Below, one piece after another: positions 58,801-64,000 of a stretch of DNA of 64,000 nt. The stretch covers positions 13,139,021 to 13,203,020 of the forward strand of contig NC_049981.1 in the NCBI RefSeq assembly GCF_000003815.2, written 5' to 3'. Below the pieces are notes generated by a model. That model was not told the DNA's origin. It did no database searches and saw only the letters and a list, made by a program, of their open reading frames with translations. Source of the stretch: Branchiostoma floridae. Taxonomy: Eukaryota > Chordata > Leptocardii > Amphioxiformes > Branchiostomatidae. The number at the start of each line of letters is the position of its first letter. Within the stretch, counting starts at the first letter, position 1. The position numbers and the translations under genes are program-made.

Positions 58801-61800
58801 ACTGTTTCGAGTGGGCCGAGTACGGCGCCAGACGTTGGAACATTACTGTTGCAACGCTATTTTTTCAAGGGCAACAAATTTGTTCAACTTCTGGCGCATT
58901 TCGCATCAAAACAGTGGTTTTCTCAGGTGGGTATGACATAAATAAAATACAACATAGTGTATTCCTCATCACCCTCGGCCCCAGCCCTCCCGCGGGTCGG
59001 ATCACCCTCCAGCCTTCGGGCGATCCGACCCGCAGTCGGGCTGGTACCTCGGGTGCAACGGAATACACCGTGTTGTATTCTATATTTATCATACTGTACA
59101 TTAGACCAGAGTGCAATCCTGTATGTGTACCTGTGAGAGTTCTCTGGTACTGGCTGCCCACAGTAAGGCCATGGCCTCCAGAAGTCCAGCCATGGTGCTG
59201 GTGTCTGCCACTGACAGGTCCTCATCTGCAGAAAACACAGGCTTATGATTTGCTGACATCTCTGAAATTTGTCCTAATGTGGGCACTGATTGGCTAAAAA
59301 CTATGTCATAGTGTCACACCAAATGCGGTCACCTCATCTGCATAAAACCACAGGCTTGTGACTTGCTGACATCTCTGAAGTCTGTTCTAAGGTGGGCACT
59401 AATTAGCTAAAAACTATAACACATTGATTGTCAAATATGATAAGTTCATGAATATTCATAAATCATAACTATGAGGTCCAAGAAGTTCCAGAAGGTAATT
59501 TGACCCCCTCTCGTCTACCCAACTCTCTAGCCAAACCACATCTAAACCGAAAGGTCACCAAGTATGGAACAGTCAAAGGTTTGACATTACCTGAGATGTT
59601 TTCTTTCTCCTCCAGACTTTCTTCTGTGTTGTTTGGGTCAGTAGCGAGAGCTCTCAAGGTCAGCTGCCACACATAATGACACAGCAACAGCATGTACTTT
59701 ACTGTATCAAACAGAACAAACAACATTAAACATGGAAGACATTAGAGCAGGTAAATTCACTGTTTTAAAGACTTTTAAATTTGGTGCATACAGTACTGCA
59801 TTCTATGCTGAGCACTCAAAACTTGCTGAGAAAAAGGTATGGAAGTTGAATAAACAGTGGTACTAGTGGACTAGCTCCTGGCTGTAGTTGTAGAGCTGTG
59901 TGGTCCAAGGGCTAAAGAAACGGAGATTAGCATATTTGGTGTTGGAAGGACTTTGACTATGCCCATCATTAGTACACACATCCATTATTGTATATTGAAT
60001 GATATTGAGCCATAACAAACCCTCCCAACAAAAGACTTTCTTCTGCCAACTGACCTGTATCCCCAATGGCCATGCAGTTGGGTGCCAGCTGGAAGAAACG
60101 CCGGGCTGTCTGGGGGTTTTCCTGTATCAGGTAGATCGCTCTTTCCAGGATTTTGGCGCTGTCCTTTTGCAGTGGCACGAAGGAGTTGAAAAGCAGAGTG
60201 ACCAGGATGGTTGCAGTCTGTACCTTGTCCACAGCAATACGTGCCATGATGTGGTCTAGGGGTACCACATCCCAGAACTATGGTCAACAACATACAAACA
60301 TTTTGGTCTATGATCAACAGTGTAAACTTTTCGTTATGTACGTCGATGAAGGTTAGACATCCAGGTGCGCCAAAAAAGCAGTTACTACTTAAGAAACTAG
60401 ATATGGTATTGGAAATGGTCAAACGTTTCAGACAACCATCCGGTGTCTTTTGTCAGTGCCACTGGTGTTTTTCATTAATAATGTGTTCTACTAAACACTG
60501 ATGAGCTTTCCTTCAAAGATATGAATGCTACTGACTGGTTTTCTCATCAAAGAAGTGTAGCTAATTTTATGTAATAAATGATCTTACACATACATTTTTA
60601 TGCTCTTTGAGAACCAAGCATAAACTTGCCCCTGACCTTGATGGCACGAACACTCTTGATCTTCAACAGGAGCTGTGCGAAGGCCAGCCGCACTTTCTCC
60701 GACTTGTCATGGATGTGGTTCCTCAGGCGTGGCAGCATGGTCTTGAGCAGGGGGTGGCTCAGGGGACACTGTTCCAGCACAAACATGATACCCTGTGGAG
60801 GGACACAGTCTTCGTTAACCCTAATAGTTCACCTCAACTGTCTGTTACAAATAGCATAGATGCATGCTTTTAGCCAGGCATGCGTCAAGGTAAGGCCTTA
60901 CTTTCATGCGCTTTTCTTAAATTTTAAAATAACAAGAAATTGGACGCACTAGCCGCCCTTACCCTGGGGAGCAGATCCTCTAACTAGCATAAAATTTTAA
61001 ATGACCAGGGATGCCACTAGGTCATTTGTGGTCACAAAAGCCTGGATAGATGTTTTTTTGTCTCTTTTTATTCCTACCTTGAAGACAGCTGCCCTGACAT
61101 CTGCTGAGTTACAGTCGTTAGCCATGTCATCTATGACTCTCTTGAGGAAATCCTGCACCACAGTGGCCGGGATGAGCTCCCAGTACAAGCCAACGATTCG
61201 GCAAACACCGCGAACGGCAATCAGTCGCAGCATGGGCTCTGGGTCTTCAAGCAAAGACTGGAGGAGGATACATAATTCATTACACGCCAAGAGAAATCCA
61301 TTGGTAAAGGAACAAATTAACTATACAATATGTTCTGCCTATCTGAATTAGAACTATTTGGTAAATGCAGTTGTCATTACTGGAAATTTCAATCATAAAA
61401 GGGCTCCAGATATGTAATAAAACTCTGTAAATATGTACTCAACACAAACACAATGGTAAAACGAGATTAAAACCATTACGAAATCCTGTTACACTGAACA
61501 AAGTTGATCTATCCAGTACAGGTATCTCTCAGCTGTTCTCTCACTATTGACTACCTACCAGGGCTCTAGCCAGCGTCCGTTTTTCCGTCAATTGACGGAA
61601 ATTTGCTGCGTGTAGGGATGCGTACCTAAACCCACGTTTAGGTACAGGTCCGGATTCGAATCCAGAGGTTTAGGTACAGGTCCGGACCTAATGAGTCCGG
61701 ACCTAAATGCATGGCATTGAATATTATATCATAATATTATATTATGATATGTTACAACGGTAAGAAATGTATTAAAAAGGGTAGAAGCATGTTTGAACCA

Positions 61801-63570
61801 AGCATGTTCGAGCTGGCTAGAGCCCTGCTACCTACCCAGAGGATGTCGAGTTGTTTCTGCATGTTTTGGTCCCTCTCCTCTACAGGTGCATCAGGGATCT
61901 GTAGAGGGAAGGCATCTACCAGCAGGACAGCTGCGTTAGTGCGCACGACTGGGTTAGCCACCTGGAGGGAACAAAAGGTTGGATCTCATTGCTTTCACTC
62001 AAATTCAATAGTTCTTCATCCTTTTTTTTCAGTTGCTACTTGGCTAAACTTTGATCGAGACTTTAGACTTCATGATACCTAAAGCCTGAATTTTTAGCCT
62101 ACCAAAATTGGAACTCATATCAATACTCATATCAGAACTCATATCAATATCATCTTTGGAGGATGTGGAGAAAAACATTCCCCATTTGTAAAATTGTATG
62201 ATTTTTTAAAACTCTGGAGTTCTGAGACCTTCATGAAGCACCAAGAAAAAGTCCTTACCTTGAGTGATCTCCACAGGATTGGTTTGTACAGAGTGTAGAG
62301 CATGTCGTCCACTCCAGGCTTGTGCTTCTGTTGGTGGACAAAACTCAGGAGCTGGAGGGCACATGGTCAGAACAACAAACCTTTAACAATACTGGTACAT
62401 TCTTCAGCAGGTAGGTAGAGAGCCAAAATGGTGGAATATTGTTTTTGGCCAGACCTCAGAGTTGGAGCTGACAACACTTGCACTGATGTTCAAGTTGTGA
62501 CTATGCCAGTACATCTCTATTCAACTAAACACAAACAACGCAATCAGGGTTGGTAGACTTCACTCCCTTACCCAAATTGATCCTTACGCTGCATTATAGC
62601 AATCCATAACTGTATGAATATGTAAACAAAAAAATACATGATTTAGACCGATGCTTGTCAAAAGTAGATTAGAAAAGCAGATTTTCTGGATGGACAAAAG
62701 TCAGCATACCAGTTGAAGGTTGTCAGCCAGAGACTTGGGGCCGGAGCGATCAGCATGAATGGCACGATACATCAGGTCTTGCAGACATATCTCAATTTTC
62801 TGCAGGTAAAATCAAGCATTGCATTCATATCATAACTGTCAGAAATGAACACTTTTGTATCATACTAAAAATACAGACAGAATGTCTGTCTGGAGAGTTT
62901 CTTGTAAAAAAATCTAGATCCGTCCCACCAAGGTAGACTAGCTTGTTTTGCTCAATTACAGTTTGTACAGATAATACACATTCTCCTACTCATACATGTT
63001 TAGTGTGCATGCTTACTTCTTTGAACAGGCCTTCGGCTATGTTCCAAGCATTGAAGTAGATTTCACCATAGTACTTCTGTACGGCCCTGCAGGTGAACAA
63101 TAAGAGATATTTATCACTCAAAAATCATAGCATGTCCATAACATGAGATATCAAAACTGGAAGTTTCACTGCAATACCATTTCAAGATGCTTGGGGGGTC
63201 TAAAATCTGATCATTTTGAGGCACATGTGTTGTACCATCAACACCTTCAAGTCATTCTTGTGTTAACAGACAGACATACAATGAATGACACACACAAGCT
63301 CTGTGAAAACAACCTTCTTGGCCAAGGTGATGATCAGATGTGTCAAAACGCAGTCTGAGTGAACATAATTCTGATAAACTGTTTACATACAAAAAAAGAC
63401 ATCCCTTTTTTCAAGACTAATGTGCTATTTGTGCGCACATCAATTTTCATCCATTCTGCCCATGGCTGGACTTACTTGGAGGCTGTTGGCAGCTGGTTCT
63501 TGATGGTTTTGTGCAGCTTGTCTGTGAAGTTTGGATGAAGTCCAAACAGGAAAGTCAAGAAGCGACGACC
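52845..63570 (-). CDS. NCAPG2: Condensin-2 complex subunit G2 (N-terminal part beyond window)
   Basis: Twenty-two exons in transcription order: 63476-63570, 63017-63086, 62710-62799, 62259-62351, 61836-61961, 61078-61257, 60637-60792, 60055-60277, 59591-59701, 59131-59225, 58399-58476, 57965-58035, 57368-57548, 56742-56924, 56151-56270, 55814-55963, 55370-55469, 54978-55150, 54261-54499, 53676-53776, 53074-53176, 52845-52893. Every phase joins, giving 928 residues; roughly the first 215 of about 1,140 are off the right edge. It is a HEAT-repeat subunit of condensin II, which compacts mitotic chromosomes. Matches to the vertebrate protein include GRRFLTFLFGLHPNFTDKLH, VRTNAAVLLVDAFPLQIPD, SLLEDPEPMLRLIAVRGVC and HPLLKTMLPRLRNHIHDKSE. 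The exon ending at 56742 uses a GC donor. The acceptor of the 54261-54499 exon is the least certain boundary. Confidence 0.94.
54147..54256 (+). repeat. Dispersed SINE-like repeat, copy 2 of 3, abutting an NCAPG2 donor
   Basis: Carries CCCCCCTGCTGTAATACTTT, TGTGTGGCATAGGGCTGTAG, AAATGGAGATGGGTGCTGCC and ACACCATTTGGTGTAGGAAG. Its right end lies within a few bases of the 5' splice site of the NCAPG2 exon 54261-54499, and the donor (GTAAGT on the minus strand) occupies 54255-54260. Confidence 0.75.
54716..54809. repeat. Foldback with GCCAATCAGATACT arms in an NCAPG2 intron
   Basis: GCCAATCAGATACT at 54716-54729 is exactly complemented at 54796-54809. Inside, TTGTTGCTGGATG and CTTCAGCAACAGG form a second complementary pair, so the whole forms a long imperfect hairpin. 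Confidence 0.8.
54885..54914. repeat. Perfect 30-bp palindrome in an NCAPG2 intron
   Basis: The left half CGCTTCATCCTTGTA is followed immediately by its exact reverse complement with no spacer. Noncoding, 64 bases from the donor of the exon 54978-55150. Confidence 0.95.
59219..59418. repeat. 112-bp tandem duplication spanning an NCAPG2 splice acceptor
   Basis: CTCATCTGCA starts at 59221 and again at 59333, and both copies continue through GCTGACATCTCTGAA and GTGGGCACT to TAGCTAAAAACTAT or a near match. The first copy includes the real acceptor and the first bases of the exon 59131-59225. The second carries a decoy acceptor (TTTTATGCAG|ATGAGGTGACC on the minus strand). Confidence 0.9.
59860..59955 (+). 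repeat. Dispersed SINE-like repeat, copy 3 of 3
   Basis: Contains CTAGCTCCTGGCTGTAGTTG, AGCTGTGTGGTCCAAGGGCT, AAAGAAACGGAGATTAGCAT and TTTGGTGTTGGAAGGACTTT. It is shorter in the middle than the copies at 51.7 and 54.2 kb. Within an NCAPG2 intron. Confidence 0.75.
61551..61835. mobile_element. hAT-type MITE with 8-bp target duplication at an NCAPG2 splice donor
   Basis: Element 61559-61827 (269 bp) has 16-bp perfect inverted termini, CAGGGCTCTAGCCAGC, and is flanked by direct repeats CTACCTAC at 61551-61558 and 61828-61835. An 8-bp duplication and CAGGG termini are the hallmarks of the hAT superfamily. Inside are two nested palindromes: CCGTCAATTGACGG near 61580, and TAGGTACAGGTCCGGA-type arms at about 61624-61709. 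No transposase. On the gene strand the right-hand duplicate is GTAGGTAG, the first eight bases of the intron after exon 61836-61961. Confidence 0.93.
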
Positions 63571-63653
63571 CTGCAAAAACACGACCAGAGCTACAGTCCC
63601 AGTTTCAATCCCAGTGGTCCTTACTGAATCATAATAAGTAGCACTGGCAGAAC

Positions 63654-63676
63654 AATGGTGATGATGATGATGATGA
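63654..63676 (+). repeat. TGA microsatellite
   Basis: (TGATGA)n run within the NCAPG2 intron preceding the window edge. Confidence 0.9.
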
Positions 63677-63926
63677 ATGGTTTATTGTGCAACAAAGAAT
63701 CTCTCGCAGCCCGTAGGCTGAATTGCAGATTCCATTACAATAAAATGGTGTCATAACAGTCAATAGTTCTTATTATCGATTTGATTAAAAACATTACAAT
63801 CTTATAGTTATAGTTTAAAACAATTAAATAGTGATCTAACTCAAGCATGTTCGTAATTCGAAATGATAAATCCATATATCATTAAGAACATAACATAGAT
63901 GCTAAACTTTTTGTTGACAATTTGGT

Positions 63927-64000
63927 AGGGTGTTTTTGCCGAGGAGTGGTCCTGGGTTCCAATCCCTATATGCCGTGATGTTGTGCCCTTGGATCATGCC
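63927..64000 (+). mobile_element. tRNA-like SINE, cut by the window edge
   Basis: GGTAGGGTGTTTTTGCCGAG is followed by a B-box-like GGTTCCAATCCC and then TTGTGCCCTTGG, resembling the body of the SINEs near 20 and 27 kb. Only its left part is visible. Confidence 0.55.

Noticed and set aside
6590-59870. Frequent ACTAGT palindrome
   Set aside because: The six-base count is about what base composition predicts. The longer TACTAGTA excess comes mainly from the minisatellite.

Overview
This is animal nuclear DNA. The genes are intron-rich with canonical GT-AG splice sites, and the window holds a Pol III tRNA gene, many tRNA-derived SINEs, short foldback DNA elements and minisatellites. The protein families and the dispersed repeats (especially one closely similar in three introns) point to an amphioxus (Branchiostoma). 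That assignment is inference; no database was searched. Three runs of N (100, 209 and 100 bases) are assembly gaps.

Bases 1-25,100 hold almost no coding sequence. Two short exons (6-79 and 5327-5456) join in phase to a VPS4-like AAA ATPase gene whose main exons lie at 25,119-31,004. The model is 440 codons, the usual VPS4 length, and has a 19.7 kb intron. That intron carries three minisatellites sharing one 15-bp core, a 22-bp repeat array, a near-perfect hairpin, a tRNA-type SINE and decayed retroelement fragments.

From 31 to 64 kb the window is gene-dense. In order: RNF180 (minus, 4 exons, complete), riboflavin kinase RFK (plus, 4 exons, complete, 155 aa), a small secreted two-WAP-domain protein (plus, 5 exons, with a tRNA-Ser(AGA) in its first intron), a ten-finger C2H2 zinc-finger gene (minus, one coding exon), a secretory-pathway cyclophilin of the PPIB type (plus, 5 exons, 214 aa), and the condensin II subunit NCAPG2 (minus, 22 exons seen; the N-terminal part lies beyond the right edge). 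RNF180 and RFK are divergent, as are the zinc-finger and cyclophilin genes. The VPS4-like gene converges on RNF180, and the cyclophilin converges on NCAPG2. No functional link between neighbours is evident.

I found no unknown multi-gene system. The most interesting signals are small. In NCAPG2, a hAT-type MITE has an 8-bp target duplication that is exactly the first 8 bases of an intron, and a separate 112-bp tandem duplication has copied a splice acceptor. RNF180 intron 2 contains two decayed copies of the next exon. One WAP domain has lost exactly the two cysteines that pair with each other. The VPS4-like protein is divergent in the MIT and pore-loop-2 regions.
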